This document shows, one piece after another, positions 26,137 through 35,770 of a DNA stretch of 64,000 bases; position 1 is the first letter of the stretch, and every line of letters starts with the position of its first letter. The notes under the pieces were generated by a model. The model worked only from the letters and a program-made list of their open reading frames with translations. It did not search any database and was not told where the DNA came from. Origin of the DNA: Thalassotalea_H castellviae (GTDB lineage Bacteria > Pseudomonadota > Gammaproteobacteria > Enterobacterales > Alteromonadaceae). The DNA lies in the NCBI RefSeq assembly GCF_031846185.1, contig NZ_JAVRIF010000001.1:124001-188000 (forward strand). Direction: 5' to 3'. A program made the position numbers and the translations under genes.

Positions 26137-27147
26137 TTATAATGCTCTCACGATATCTTTAATAAGTTCAGGGCCTTGATATATAAATCCAGTATATATT
26201 TGAACTAACGCGGCACCTGCAGCTACTTTTTCTTGTGCATCTTGCCCACTAGCAATACCACCAACACCGATAATGGGTAATTTATTATCAAGTGCTTGCG
26301 CTAAAAACTTAATCACTTGCGTGCTTTTATCTTTAACCGGTTGTCCACTTAAACCGCCCTGTTCGTTGCCATGTTCTAATTCCTCAACGCCTTCACGGGA
26401 TAAAGTCGTATTAGTTGCAATCACGCCATCAATATCATTTTCTATCAAACATTCGGCAATTGATAAAATTTCAGGCTCAGTTAAATCAGGAGCAATCTTA
26501 ACAGCAATGGGCACATACTTGTCATACTGTTTCGCTAATGCCGTTTGTTCTTCTTTCAACGCGGACAATAATTCATTTAGTGCTTCACCATATTGTAAAG
26601 AACGAAGTCCTGGCGTGTTTGGCGAAGAGATATTGACGGTAATATAACTCGCAAAGTTATATACCTTGCGCATACAGTAAATGTAATCATCTTTAGCATT
26701 TTCATCGGGAGTGTCTTTATTTTTGCCAATATTAATGCCTAGTATGCCTTTAAATTTAGCTTTACGAACTTGGTTAACAAGATAATCGACACCTTTATTA
26801 TTAAAGCCCATACGATTAATGACAGCATCAGCTTCAGGTAATCGAAATATTCTTGGTTTGTCGTTTCCCGGTTGTGGCCGTGGCGTAACTGTGCCTACTT
26901 CAACAAAACCAAAGCCCATATCATCAAATGCGCGAATACATTCACCATTTTTATCTAAGCCAGCCGCTAAGCCGCAAGGGTTAGGAAAATGAATACCCAT
27001 CACTTGTTTTGGTTTTTCTACAACCGTTTGTTTATAAGGAAAGTTTAAAGGTGTTCCACCGGTTGACTTCAGACTTTTAATGGTTAATTCATGAATGGTT
27101 TCTGGGTCAAACTTGAAAAAAACTTTACGAATAGCAGAATACAACAT
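26137..27147 (-). CDS. pyrD: Dihydroorotate dehydrogenase (quinone), class 2
   Basis: This 336-residue enzyme, the same length as E. coli PyrD, oxidises dihydroorotate to orotate in pyrimidine synthesis and passes electrons to quinone. The N-terminal MLYSAIRKVFFKFDPETIHE helix is the membrane-binding part of class 2 enzymes. FMN-site and active-site motifs are NPCGLAAGLDKNGE, INRMGFNNKG, NISSPNTPGLRSLQ (catalytic Ser) and GVGGIASGQDAQEKVAAGA. It stands between the NAD-GDH terminator and the DUF2999 gene. Its presence beside GDH has no obvious pathway reason. Confidence 0.96.
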   Translation of the reverse strand: MLYSAIRKVFFKFDPETIHELTIKSLKSTGGTPLNFPYKQTVVEKPKQVMGIHFPNPCGLAAGLDKNGECIRAFDDMGFGFVEVGTVTPRPQPGNDKPRIFRLPEADAVINRMGFNNKGVDYLVNQVRKAKFKGILGINIGKNKDTPDENAKDDYIYCMRKVYNFASYITVNISSPNTPGLRSLQYGEALNELLSALKEEQTALAKQYDKYVPIAVKIAPDLTEPEILSIAECLIENDIDGVIATNTTLSREGVEELEHGNEQGGLSGQPVKDKSTQVIKFLAQALDNKLPIIGVGGIASGQDAQEKVAAGAALVQIYTGFIYQGPELIKDIVRAL

Positions 27148-27169
27148 ATCACCTCTAAATTATAAATTA

Positions 27170-27195
27170 AAAAAATCCCCGCAAGTGCGGGGATT
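27170..27195 (-). terminator. Terminator after NAD-GDH
   Basis: A 9-base-pair GC-rich stem (AATCCCCGC at 27174-27182, GCGGGGATT at 27187-27195, loop AAGT) is followed on the minus strand by a run of T. It lies 7 bases after the gdhB stop. Confidence 0.85.
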
Positions 27196-27202
27196 CTATC
27201 AT

Positions 27203-30200
27203 TTATTTGCTCGGATCACAGTTTAAACTTAATAACATCAATTCTCTAAGTGCCACTGAAAACTTAGCAAACTCATGTGTTTGCCCTACTCTGAAATCAT
27301 CCAATATATGGTTCCAACGTTCTAACGGTTGTTGGTTAGACTCAATCCAATCATCTAACATGGCTTCCACATTTTTGCCTTTTAGATCTGTACGAAGAAT
27401 AACTGCGGTGATTGAACGTTGCTGCCAATCTAACTCTTCTCTAAAGGATGCTCTAGCAAGTGCTTGCCAATGATTAGAAACAGGTTGTTTAGTAATTTGA
27501 TCTAAGAACCAGTGTAAGTTCAATCGAGCCCCAAGCTTAAAGTAAACATCAGCCACTAACTCAACAGAGCGGCCATCGTGCTCAGTTAATTCAGCGATAT
27601 CCATGACTGAGAATAAGGTGCTCAGTTGAGAGATACGTTTTGCCACTTTCTTAGGCGCGCCGGCATTAATCAAATCAGTTTCAACACGTTTTAATTGTTC
27701 AACTTCTTTGTCAATCATAAATTTATGAAGGTTATCTGCGAGCACTTTAAATGTTGAACTGTAGTACTTTATAGATTGTTCAATATCTAATGATTTATCT
27801 CTATGACGCAAGAACCAGCGAGTGGCGCGTCGTACCGTCCTTCTTAACTGAAATAACATTTCAGTTTGTACCATAGTGGAAATCTTGTTATCTAAGTCAC
27901 TGATTGATTTCCATACTTGAGACATTTCAAAAATCGCACTAGCCATTGCATAGCAATTAGCAATTTCAGCAACGGATGCCCCCGTTTCTTCATTCATTCG
28001 ATTAACAAAATTAAAGCCCATATCATTACCGATATTATTGGCAAGCTGTGTAGCAATAATTTCAGCACGAAGTGGATGGTCTTGCATTTCTGCACTGTAT
28101 TTATTTTGTAATTGCTTGGGAAATGCTTCAATTAATAATCTATCGTGATAAGGGTTATCCGTTATTTCAGGACAAACTAAATCTTCTTTAAGTACCATTT
28201 TGCTATAAGCAAGTAACACGGATAACTCAGGACGAGTCAGCCCTTTACCTTGTGCTAATCGATCCGCTAACTCTTCGTCATTAGGAATAAACTCTAATGC
28301 TCTGTCTAGCTTGCCACTGCGTTCTAAATCGTGAATAAAGCGAGTTTGCTCTTTTAACTGATTAACACCGCGTTGGTTAGTAATAGAAAGTGAATGCGTT
28401 TGACGGTAACAATCATCTAACACGATTTCTGACACTTCGTCAGTCATATCATAAAGTATTTTATTTCGTTGTTTGACCGTTAAGTCGCCACTTTGTACTA
28501 AGCCATTTAATAAAATTTTAATATTAACTTCGTTATCTGAGCAATCTACACCACCAGCATTATCTACCGCGTCAGTATTGATCCGACCGCCTTTAATCGC
28601 GTATTCAATTCTCCCAAGCTGGGTTAAACCAAGGTTGCCACCTTCACCCACAATTTTAGCTTGCAGTTGTGAGCCATTAATACGTAATGAATCATTGGCT
28701 CGATCACCCACTTCAAGATGACTTTCTTTACTTGATTTAACGTAAGTTCCGATACCACCATTCCATAGCAAATCAACTTTCATCATCAAAATGGCTTGGA
28801 TCAGCTCATTAGGTGACATAGATTGCTTTTGCGTACCTAACATTTTCTTGATTTGAGGCGTTAATTTCAGTGATTTAGCCGAGCGTTTAAATAAAGCTCC
28901 ACCTTCAGAAATCAAGCTTTGATCATAATCTTCCCAGCTACAACCAGGTAAATTAAATAACCTTTCACGCTCAACATATGAGCTTGCTGCATCAGGAGTT
29001 GGATCAATAAAAATATGTAAATGGTTAAAAGCAGCCTGTAAACGGATATGTTTAGATAACAGCATGCCATTACCAAAAACATCGCCAGCCATATCTCCTA
29101 TACCAATACAGGTAAAATCAGTTGTTTGACAGTCAATATCCATCTCACGGAAATGACGTTTCACCGATTCCCACGCACCTTTTGCAGTAATACCCATGCC
29201 TTTATGGTCATAACCTACACTACCACCAGAAGCAAAGGCATCTCCCATCCAAAAGTTATATTCGTCTGAGATACCATTCGCGATATCTGAAAAGGTTGCT
29301 GTACCTTTATCTGCTGCAACAACTAAATACGGATCATCTTCATCTAAACGAACAACATTTTCAGGAGGCACGATTTCACCCGCGACGATATTATCTGTGA
29401 TATCTAACAAACCTCGAATAAAGGTTCGATAACACTCTTTACCGGCCTCAAATATCTCGTTTCTATCACCTTCAGGCAATTGTTTACAAACAAAACCACC
29501 TTTGGCACCTACAGGCACGATCACGGTATTTTTAACTTGTTGTGCCTTCACTAAACCAAGGACTTCTGTACGGAAATCTTCTCGTCTATCAGACCAACGT
29601 AAACCACCACGTGCAACTTTTCCGCCACGTAAATGAACCCCTTCAACTTGTGGAGAATAGACAAAAATCTCAAATGCGGGGATTGGTTGAGGAACATCAG
29701 TTATTAACGAAGGTGTAATTTTAAATGAAATATAAGATTTTTCGCCCGTTTGTGGATGCGGTTGGAAATAGTTGGTTCGAATAGTCGCATTGATCATTTC
29801 GACAAATCGACGAATAATTCTATCATCATCTAAATTGGCAACATTATCTAATGAGCTTTCAATTTCAGCTAAAACTTTATTGATCGCTTTTTCACTGGTT
29901 TTTGCATGAGGATCAAAACGTAAATTAAATAAATTAATTAACAGCTCTGCAATATTAGGATAGCGGGCAAAAGTATCTTCGATATAGTTTTGACTAAAAG
30001 TACCACCAATTTGACGCTCGTATTTTGCAAATGCACGTAATATTGATACTTCTCGACCGGCTAACTCAGCACCCAGTATTAAACGGTTAAATCCGTCATC
30101 TTCAAGTTTACCCGCCCACACTTTAGCGAATGCATCTTGAAATAAATTTTGCACTTTTTCTAAGTTAAATTTCCCGTTACCGGTAAGCAACATAGAAAAA

Positions 30201-32044
30201 TCTAAAATCCAACACATTTCACCATCTAAGGTACGGACTAAATGTGGACTTTCACCAATGACACGTAAACCAAAATTTTCTAACATAGGTAATACGTCAG
30301 ATAAGTGTAATGGCTCACCTTTATGAAATAATTTTAACTTAACAAAACGACTATCTGCTTTTTCTTCTTGTGGTTGATAAAAAAGCATTTCGAGTTCGTT
30401 GTTATTTGAAATTGATTCTAATTTTTCAATATCTACGATCGCTGAGCCTGGCAATACTTCATCTTTATACGCTTGTGGGAAACTCACGTATTTACGGCTT
30501 AACTCTTTACCTTGGGCTTCACCTTTATGCGAATTTAATGATTCGGCTAATTTATCATCCCAGCTTCGCGCGGCTTCGTTTAAATTCTTTTCAATTTCTT
30601 TCACGTTAATATCTGCTTTAGTTGTTTTAACACGAACAATATAATGTGTTCTTGCTTGCGCTGATTCTGAAAAATAGGTCGTAAACTCAACTTCTTGATC
30701 ACTCCCAAACGCTTCTTTCAATAATGCTTGAGTTTTTATGCGTAAGGCGGTGTTGTATCGCTCTCTTGGTACATAAACCATACAAGAATAAAATCGATTG
30801 AACGCATCTCGTCGAATAAACAATCCAGAGTAATCGCGTTCTTGCATTTGATAAATGCCTAACACGTTATTTAATAATTCTTCTGTATCAGATTGTAAAA
30901 TTTCATCGCGCGGATACGTTTCAAGAATATTGATTAACGTCTTATAAGCATGTGTACCTGCAGCAAAACCGGAAGCTTGGCAAACACTTACAACTTTAGA
31001 TTTTATTAACGGTAAATCTAACGCGCTATTGGTATAATAGGCTGAGCCAAATAGACCAACAAACCTTTCTTCACCAGTAACATTACCTTTGTTATCGAAA
31101 CGCTTAATACCGATATAATCGAGATGCGCTGGACGATGTACACGTGAACGTGAATTGGTTTTGGTTAAAATCAGTAAATTATTGCCCAAGGCTAATTCAC
31201 GGGCAGATTCACTTAACTTAGACAGTAAACGCTCTTTTGTACCGCTTGAACGCTTCATCAAGCCAAGACTTGAATCCACATTGGCCGATAATGCCATATC
31301 ACCACTTAAGGTTTGAACATCATAAGAACGGTAACCTAATAAGGTAAAGTTATTATCAAGTAACCATTCTAAAAACTCTAAGCTATCTGTTTGTTCTTTT
31401 TTGCTACAAGGCACTTTCGCTTTTTTGGTTTCGCTTATCACTTCACTTAAGCGATTTTGCATGCTTTGCCAGTCATTCACCGTAATATCAATATCACTAA
31501 CAACAGAATGAAGTTCACTAGCAATATTATCTAATACTTCTTGTTCAGACTGTCTATCTATCTCAATAAAGAAAACCGTTTCTATTGAAGTTGATTTCAT
31601 TTTTTTATCAGAAGCAGCTGATAACTGAGTAATATTATGATCTTTATCTCTGATTAACTTAATCGGACTATTAAGCATCAAATGAGGAGTGACACCTAAT
31701 CGACTCAAGGCAATACGAATCGAGTCAACTAAAAATGGCATATCACGAATGATAACTTCAATGATGGTATGGCTTGATTTCCAGCCATGCTTTGACACTT
31801 GAGGGTTGAACACTTTTATGATCGGAGTGCTATCTTGATGATCATTAAGAGAGTTCCATAAACTTAAAGTCGCACCGTACATATCGCTGTCGTTACGATG
31901 GGCTAAGTCTAACGTGGAAATATTTTTATAAAGTAAATTTGAAAATTGCTCAACTAAAGGAGCTGTTTCAGAAGGTACTTTCTTTTGAATTAACTGTACT
32001 ACATTAGATAGTATCACTGAGGGTAAACCGTCTACTAACGCCAT
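27203..32044 (-). CDS. gdhB: NAD-specific glutamate dehydrogenase, 180-kDa class
   Basis: This roughly 1613-residue enzyme interconverts glutamate and 2-oxoglutarate with NAD and normally works in glutamate catabolism. It is the large GDH class of Pseudomonas and Shewanella: a long N-terminal part with ACT-like and other regulatory segments (residues about 1-700), then the catalytic region with GGLRWSDRREDFRTEVLGL, VIVPVGAKGGFV and VGEGGNLGLTQLGRIEYA, then a long helical C-terminus. I use the ATG at 32044 (MALVDGLPS), which has AAGGA about 8 bases upstream; a GTG eight codons further up is the alternative. It stands alone with a strong terminator after it. Confidence 0.96.
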   Translation of the reverse strand: MALVDGLPSVILSNVVQLIQKKVPSETAPLVEQFSNLLYKNISTLDLAHRNDSDMYGATLSLWNSLNDHQDSTPIIKVFNPQVSKHGWKSSHTIIEVIIRDMPFLVDSIRIALSRLGVTPHLMLNSPIKLIRDKDHNITQLSAASDKKMKSTSIETVFFIEIDRQSEQEVLDNIASELHSVVSDIDITVNDWQSMQNRLSEVISETKKAKVPCSKKEQTDSLEFLEWLLDNNFTLLGYRSYDVQTLSGDMALSANVDSSLGLMKRSSGTKERLLSKLSESARELALGNNLLILTKTNSRSRVHRPAHLDYIGIKRFDNKGNVTGEERFVGLFGSAYYTNSALDLPLIKSKVVSVCQASGFAAGTHAYKTLINILETYPRDEILQSDTEELLNNVLGIYQMQERDYSGLFIRRDAFNRFYSCMVYVPRERYNTALRIKTQALLKEAFGSDQEVEFTTYFSESAQARTHYIVRVKTTKADINVKEIEKNLNEAARSWDDKLAESLNSHKGEAQGKELSRKYVSFPQAYKDEVLPGSAIVDIEKLESISNNNELEMLFYQPQEEKADSRFVKLKLFHKGEPLHLSDVLPMLENFGLRVIGESPHLVRTLDGEMCWILDFSMLLTGNGKFNLEKVQNLFQDAFAKVWAGKLEDDGFNRLILGAELAGREVSILRAFAKYERQIGGTFSQNYIEDTFARYPNIAELLINLFNLRFDPHAKTSEKAINKVLAEIESSLDNVANLDDDRIIRRFVEMINATIRTNYFQPHPQTGEKSYISFKITPSLITDVPQPIPAFEIFVYSPQVEGVHLRGGKVARGGLRWSDRREDFRTEVLGLVKAQQVKNTVIVPVGAKGGFVCKQLPEGDRNEIFEAGKECYRTFIRGLLDITDNIVAGEIVPPENVVRLDEDDPYLVVAADKGTATFSDIANGISDEYNFWMGDAFASGGSVGYDHKGMGITAKGAWESVKRHFREMDIDCQTTDFTCIGIGDMAGDVFGNGMLLSKHIRLQAAFNHLHIFIDPTPDAASSYVERERLFNLPGCSWEDYDQSLISEGGALFKRSAKSLKLTPQIKKMLGTQKQSMSPNELIQAILMMKVDLLWNGGIGTYVKSSKESHLEVGDRANDSLRINGSQLQAKIVGEGGNLGLTQLGRIEYAIKGGRINTDAVDNAGGVDCSDNEVNIKILLNGLVQSGDLTVKQRNKILYDMTDEVSEIVLDDCYRQTHSLSITNQRGVNQLKEQTRFIHDLERSGKLDRALEFIPNDEELADRLAQGKGLTRPELSVLLAYSKMVLKEDLVCPEITDNPYHDRLLIEAFPKQLQNKYSAEMQDHPLRAEIIATQLANNIGNDMGFNFVNRMNEETGASVAEIANCYAMASAIFEMSQVWKSISDLDNKISTMVQTEMLFQLRRTVRRATRWFLRHRDKSLDIEQSIKYYSSTFKVLADNLHKFMIDKEVEQLKRVETDLINAGAPKKVAKRISQLSTLFSVMDIAELTEHDGRSVELVADVYFKLGARLNLHWFLDQITKQPVSNHWQALARASFREELDWQQRSITAVILRTDLKGKNVEAMLDDWIESNQQPLERWNHILDDFRVGQTHEFAKFSVALRELMLLSLNCDPSK

Positions 32045-32279
32045 GCCGTTTTCCTTTTTGGATAACACGCTTCAATAATTTGTGTATTAAGTTCTTTAAT
32101 AATTTTTATGGTTATATCTATCAAATTAAACCTATGTTTAACAGGATAGACTATATATTGAATTTTATTAGTAATTTTAGGGTATTGCGAGCATTATTTT
32201 TCTGCTCAGACCATTCATAAAGCGAGTTTAGCGGGGTGTTTTAATGCAACAATAATTGTTTATTCACTAGTTATAAATA

Positions 32280-32303
32280 GAAAATGACCTTTCGGCCATT
32301 TTC
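32280..32303 (-). terminator. Hairpin after the RND/MMPL exporter gene
   Basis: A 10-base-pair stem (GAAAATG arm with one position that pairs as G-U only in minus-strand RNA) with a four-base loop lies 42 bases after the exporter stop. The following minus-strand sequence is T-rich. The wobble pair supports the minus orientation. Confidence 0.55.
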
Positions 32304-32344
32304 TTGTTTATTTATGCAAAAATTTAATTAAAGATTAATTAAAA

Positions 32345-34672
32345 TTATTTTTCAGTTTTCCATAGAAAACTTGCAATTGCCGGTAAAACCGTAACCGCGG
32401 CAAGCATATTCACTAAAAACATAAAAGTAAGCAAGATGCCCATATCTACTTGAAATTTCAAATCAGAGAAAAACCAGGTCGACACGCCAATTGCTAACGT
32501 GATCCCGGTAATTAACACCGCGCTACCTCTTTCGTATAAAGCTGCTAAGTAAGCGTCATTTAATGATAAACCATCTCTTAGTTTTACACTCATCGTCGAC
32601 AAAATATAAATACCATAGTCAACACCTATCCCCACCCCTAAGGCAATAACAGGCAGTGTAGAAACCGTTAAACCTATATCAAGTGCAGTCATAAGCCATT
32701 GTGCTAACGTAGAAACCACAAATAATGGCACGACGACAGAAATAGTTGCTCTGACACTTCTAAAGCTAATTAAACATAAAATAATCACCGCAGCGTATAC
32801 ATAAATCATCATAGGTAACTGAGCTTCAGCAACGGCTTCATTGGTAGCTCCCATGACACCAATGGGGCCAGAAGCCAATTTAAAGGTAAGCAAATCATTA
32901 TTTAATTGACTGATATTCAATTTTGCCTGTTCAACGACACGATCTATAGTTTCAGCCTTATGATCTTTTAAAAATAAAATGATCGGCATAACGCTACATT
33001 CATTATTTAACAAACCTGTTGAACTTGGAACATTCGATAAAGCTTGAGCAAGAGCAAATTGATTGGGTGAAATAATGCGCCATTTTAAGTTGCCTTCATA
33101 ATAGCCAGCATTTATGACTTTCATTACCGATGGCAAACTGACCGCTGATTGAACCCCTTGAACATTTTCCATATGCCATTGGAAATCATCCATGGTTTTT
33201 AATACGTTAGTGTCAGTACAAGCATTTGCCGTTGTTTCGACAATCACAGACATATAATCAACACTAATGGCATAACGATTGGTGATCAAAAAAGTATCTT
33301 GGTTATATCGAGACTCTTCATGTAACGCTGGTGCACCAGCATGTAACTCACCTATTTTTAATTGCTGAGAATAATGATAGCCAAGTAAAAATAACAGCGT
33401 GGTAATTGCTAGAATAATTGTTGCAACCCCTCTTTGGGTAAAACTAGCCATAAATCGCCATAAACTAGAATTATTATCCGATTGAGTCGCGGTTTTCTCT
33501 TGTGCAGTTTGACTATTTTTATGTAAATTTAAATAGGAGATTAATACTGGCAACAAGAGTAAATTGGTAAAGATAATGACCGCGACACCTAAAGACGCGG
33601 TGATGGCTAGTTCACGAATAATTCCAATATCTATAGATAATAAAGTGATAAAACCAACCGTATCTGATAGTAATGCCGCGCCACCTGGAATGATTAAAGA
33701 ACGGAAACTAAACTGAGCAGCATCTTTGGTAGGCAAGCCTTGAGCCACTTTTTTACCTATGGCGTTTATCATTTGCACACCATGACTGACACCAATGGCA
33801 AAGACCAAAAATGGCACCAGAATCGACATTGGATCTAAGCCAAAACCTAAACTAGATAATAGGCCCATTTGCCAGATCACTGCAATTAACGAACAAGCAA
33901 TAGGTAGAATGGTTAATGAAATAGAACGCGAAAATAAAAATACCATGACTGAGGTAATTGCGATGGCGACAGCAAAGAAAGTAACAACCCCTTTTGCTCC
34001 TTCAGCCACGTCACCCACCATTTTGGTAAAGCCAATGATATGTACGGTGATATTACCTTTTTCAAAAGGTTTTCTAACCTCGTTCTCTAAAACAGACGCT
34101 AACGCAATAGAGTCAAGCTTTTCACCAGTGTTTGGGTTTTTCTCCATCAAAATAGCTTTTACCATGGCGCAGCTATAATCATCGGCAACGATACGTCCAA
34201 CGATCCCTGCTTTTTCAATATTATTTTTTACAATGTTTAAGCCATGCTCATCGGCTTTAAAGTCAGCAGGAACCACAGGGCCGCCAGCAAAACCATCTTC
34301 TACAACCTCAACAAAGCGCGTACTTGGAGAAAATAACGATTTAACTTGTGTTCTATTCACCCCTGGAATAAAAAATAATTGATCATGCACACCTTTTAAA
34401 GCCGTAAAGAACTCAGGGTTAAAAATGTCACCTTTTTGATGACAAACAGAAATAAGGACATTATTAGCCCCACCAAAGTTTTCACGATGCTTTAAATAGG
34501 TTTTCATATACTCATGATTTAACGGTATATTTTTTGTGAATGACGCATCTAATTTAATCTGAGATGCTTGAAAACCTAAAAATAGGCTTAATAAAATAAA
34601 CGAGACTAAAACGAAAAGTCGATGTCTGAAAATGGTTATTTCTAACCGATTAATAAAAGCATTGATTGTCAT
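32345..34672 (-). CDS. RND/MMPL-superfamily exporter of the DUF1302-DUF1329 operon
   Basis: This 775-residue inner-membrane protein is a short RND-superfamily exporter of the MMPL type. Helix 1 is near residues 16-35, a periplasmic domain follows, then helices at about 225-385, a second loop and helices at about 415-435 and 620-770. The second half has the RND acidic relay in GIGVDYGIYI (Asp685); the matching place in the first half reads GVSHG (294-298) without an Asp. Its ATG directly follows the stop of the YCF48-like gene. Related proteins are annotated as predicted exporters; the cargo is unknown, although lipids or other hydrophobic compounds are plausible from the superfamily. Confidence 0.85.
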   Translation of the reverse strand: MTINAFINRLEITIFRHRLFVLVSFILLSLFLGFQASQIKLDASFTKNIPLNHEYMKTYLKHRENFGGANNVLISVCHQKGDIFNPEFFTALKGVHDQLFFIPGVNRTQVKSLFSPSTRFVEVVEDGFAGGPVVPADFKADEHGLNIVKNNIEKAGIVGRIVADDYSCAMVKAILMEKNPNTGEKLDSIALASVLENEVRKPFEKGNITVHIIGFTKMVGDVAEGAKGVVTFFAVAIAITSVMVFLFSRSISLTILPIACSLIAVIWQMGLLSSLGFGLDPMSILVPFLVFAIGVSHGVQMINAIGKKVAQGLPTKDAAQFSFRSLIIPGGAALLSDTVGFITLLSIDIGIIRELAITASLGVAVIIFTNLLLLPVLISYLNLHKNSQTAQEKTATQSDNNSSLWRFMASFTQRGVATIILAITTLLFLLGYHYSQQLKIGELHAGAPALHEESRYNQDTFLITNRYAISVDYMSVIVETTANACTDTNVLKTMDDFQWHMENVQGVQSAVSLPSVMKVINAGYYEGNLKWRIISPNQFALAQALSNVPSSTGLLNNECSVMPIILFLKDHKAETIDRVVEQAKLNISQLNNDLLTFKLASGPIGVMGATNEAVAEAQLPMMIYVYAAVIILCLISFRSVRATISVVVPLFVVSTLAQWLMTALDIGLTVSTLPVIALGVGIGVDYGIYILSTMSVKLRDGLSLNDAYLAALYERGSAVLITGITLAIGVSTWFFSDLKFQVDMGILLTFMFLVNMLAAVTVLPAIASFLWKTEK

Positions 34673-35683
34673 TTAATTTATTACCTGTAAAACTTTAATA
34701 CCGACTTCTGAAGCGACGACTAATTGTTGATTAAAAACGGTGCCCGCTAACAAGGCTTTGCCATCATTTTGTAAATGTTTGGTGTAAGTACTACCATCAT
34801 CATTACTTTCTAACAACACACCATTATTACCAAGTAAAAACAATTGAGTTTCTGTGGCTAACACAATGCTATTTAATAATGTGGTTACAGACGTTTCACT
34901 TTTTTGCCAAGGACTACCATTTGTCAAACTTCTAAAGCTATTACCCCGTAGACCTACGGTTAATAAATTACCCTGTTGTGTTCGAGCAACATCAAAAAAA
35001 GACCCATGATAAATATCATCAAAACGTTGCCAGTTTTTGCCAAAGTCGTTACTTTTCGCGATCAAGCCTACTTCACCGACTAAATAAGTTGTGCGTCCAT
35101 CCAAGAAGATTCGATTAAAATGAGGAAGAATACTAGCACGCTCATCTAAATACGTTTGCTCATCTTCTTGTTTCAACTCTGCAAGGTAATCTAAGTCATC
35201 TTGTGACAGTAATGAAGTATGAAATTCTTGTTGCCAAGTCAGGCCGCCATCAAGGGTGCGAAAGAATAAACCGTAGGCACCTAATGCCACCCCTTCTTGC
35301 TCATTAATAAAGGCGACATCGAGTAATGGTTTTTGCTGGTGAGGAAGAAATTGTTGTATTTGCCATGTAAATCCGCCATCAGAGCTATGTAAAATAAGCC
35401 CATCATGACCAACAGCCCAGCCTAAAAGGCTATTTACAAAAGTCACCGCCGTTAAGGTAGTTTGAGTAGGAACAGGCATTTGCTGCCAATCTTCAAGATT
35501 TTCAGCCCGCAGAATATGGCCGCGTTCACCGACAGCAATCATAAACTTATCTTCAACATTGGTTACATCAAATAACATCGATTTGACAGCTAATGGAGAC
35601 ATCATTGCAGGCGTTACTTGTTGTTCAGCTTTACTTACCAAGCTAAGAAACAAACAAAAAATCAAGCCAGTCATTACTCTCAT
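34673..35683 (-). CDS. YCF48-like beta-propeller protein, secreted
   Basis: This 336-residue protein has a signal peptide (MTGLIFCLFLSLVSKA) and at least five repeats of the YCF48/BNR type, each with a pattern like GWAVGHDGLILHSSDGGFTW: WQQMPVPTQTTL..., VALGAYGLFFRTLDGGLTW, TYLVGEVGLIAKSNDFGKNW, LLTVGLRGNSFRS and LFLLGNNGVLLESNDDGS. Together they would form a periplasmic beta-propeller. I choose the ATG at 35683, which has GAGGTG 9 bases upstream; the frame continues to 35734 but overlaps a hairpin. YCF48 itself assists photosystem II assembly, so by analogy this may be an assembly factor for the neighbouring exporter; that is inference. Confidence 0.85.
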   Translation of the reverse strand: MRVMTGLIFCLFLSLVSKAEQQVTPAMMSPLAVKSMLFDVTNVEDKFMIAVGERGHILRAENLEDWQQMPVPTQTTLTAVTFVNSLLGWAVGHDGLILHSSDGGFTWQIQQFLPHQQKPLLDVAFINEQEGVALGAYGLFFRTLDGGLTWQQEFHTSLLSQDDLDYLAELKQEDEQTYLDERASILPHFNRIFLDGRTTYLVGEVGLIAKSNDFGKNWQRFDDIYHGSFFDVARTQQGNLLTVGLRGNSFRSLTNGSPWQKSETSVTTLLNSIVLATETQLFLLGNNGVLLESNDDGSTYTKHLQNDGKALLAGTVFNQQLVVASEVGIKVLQVIN

Positions 35684-35720
35684 TGAACGATTCACCTCAA
35701 ATATAAAAATTAACAATATA

Positions 35721-35744
35721 AAAAAGGCTGACACTTAGCCAGCC
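35721..35744 (-). terminator. Weak intra-operon hairpin (possible attenuator)
   Basis: A 5-base-pair GC-rich stem (GGCTG/CAGCC, 35726-35744) is followed on the minus strand by five T. It lies 27 bases after the DUF1329 stop and before the YCF48-like start, so it would let part of the transcripts stop after the two outer-membrane-associated genes. Confidence 0.5.
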
Positions 35745-35770
35745 CTTATTCATCGACTAATCAAAGGTGA

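Noticed and set aside
32470..32610. GTCGACA motifs inside the RND/MMPL exporter gene resembling PrpR sites
   Set aside because: Only the central 7-8 bases match and flanking bases do not; the sites fit coding sequence.
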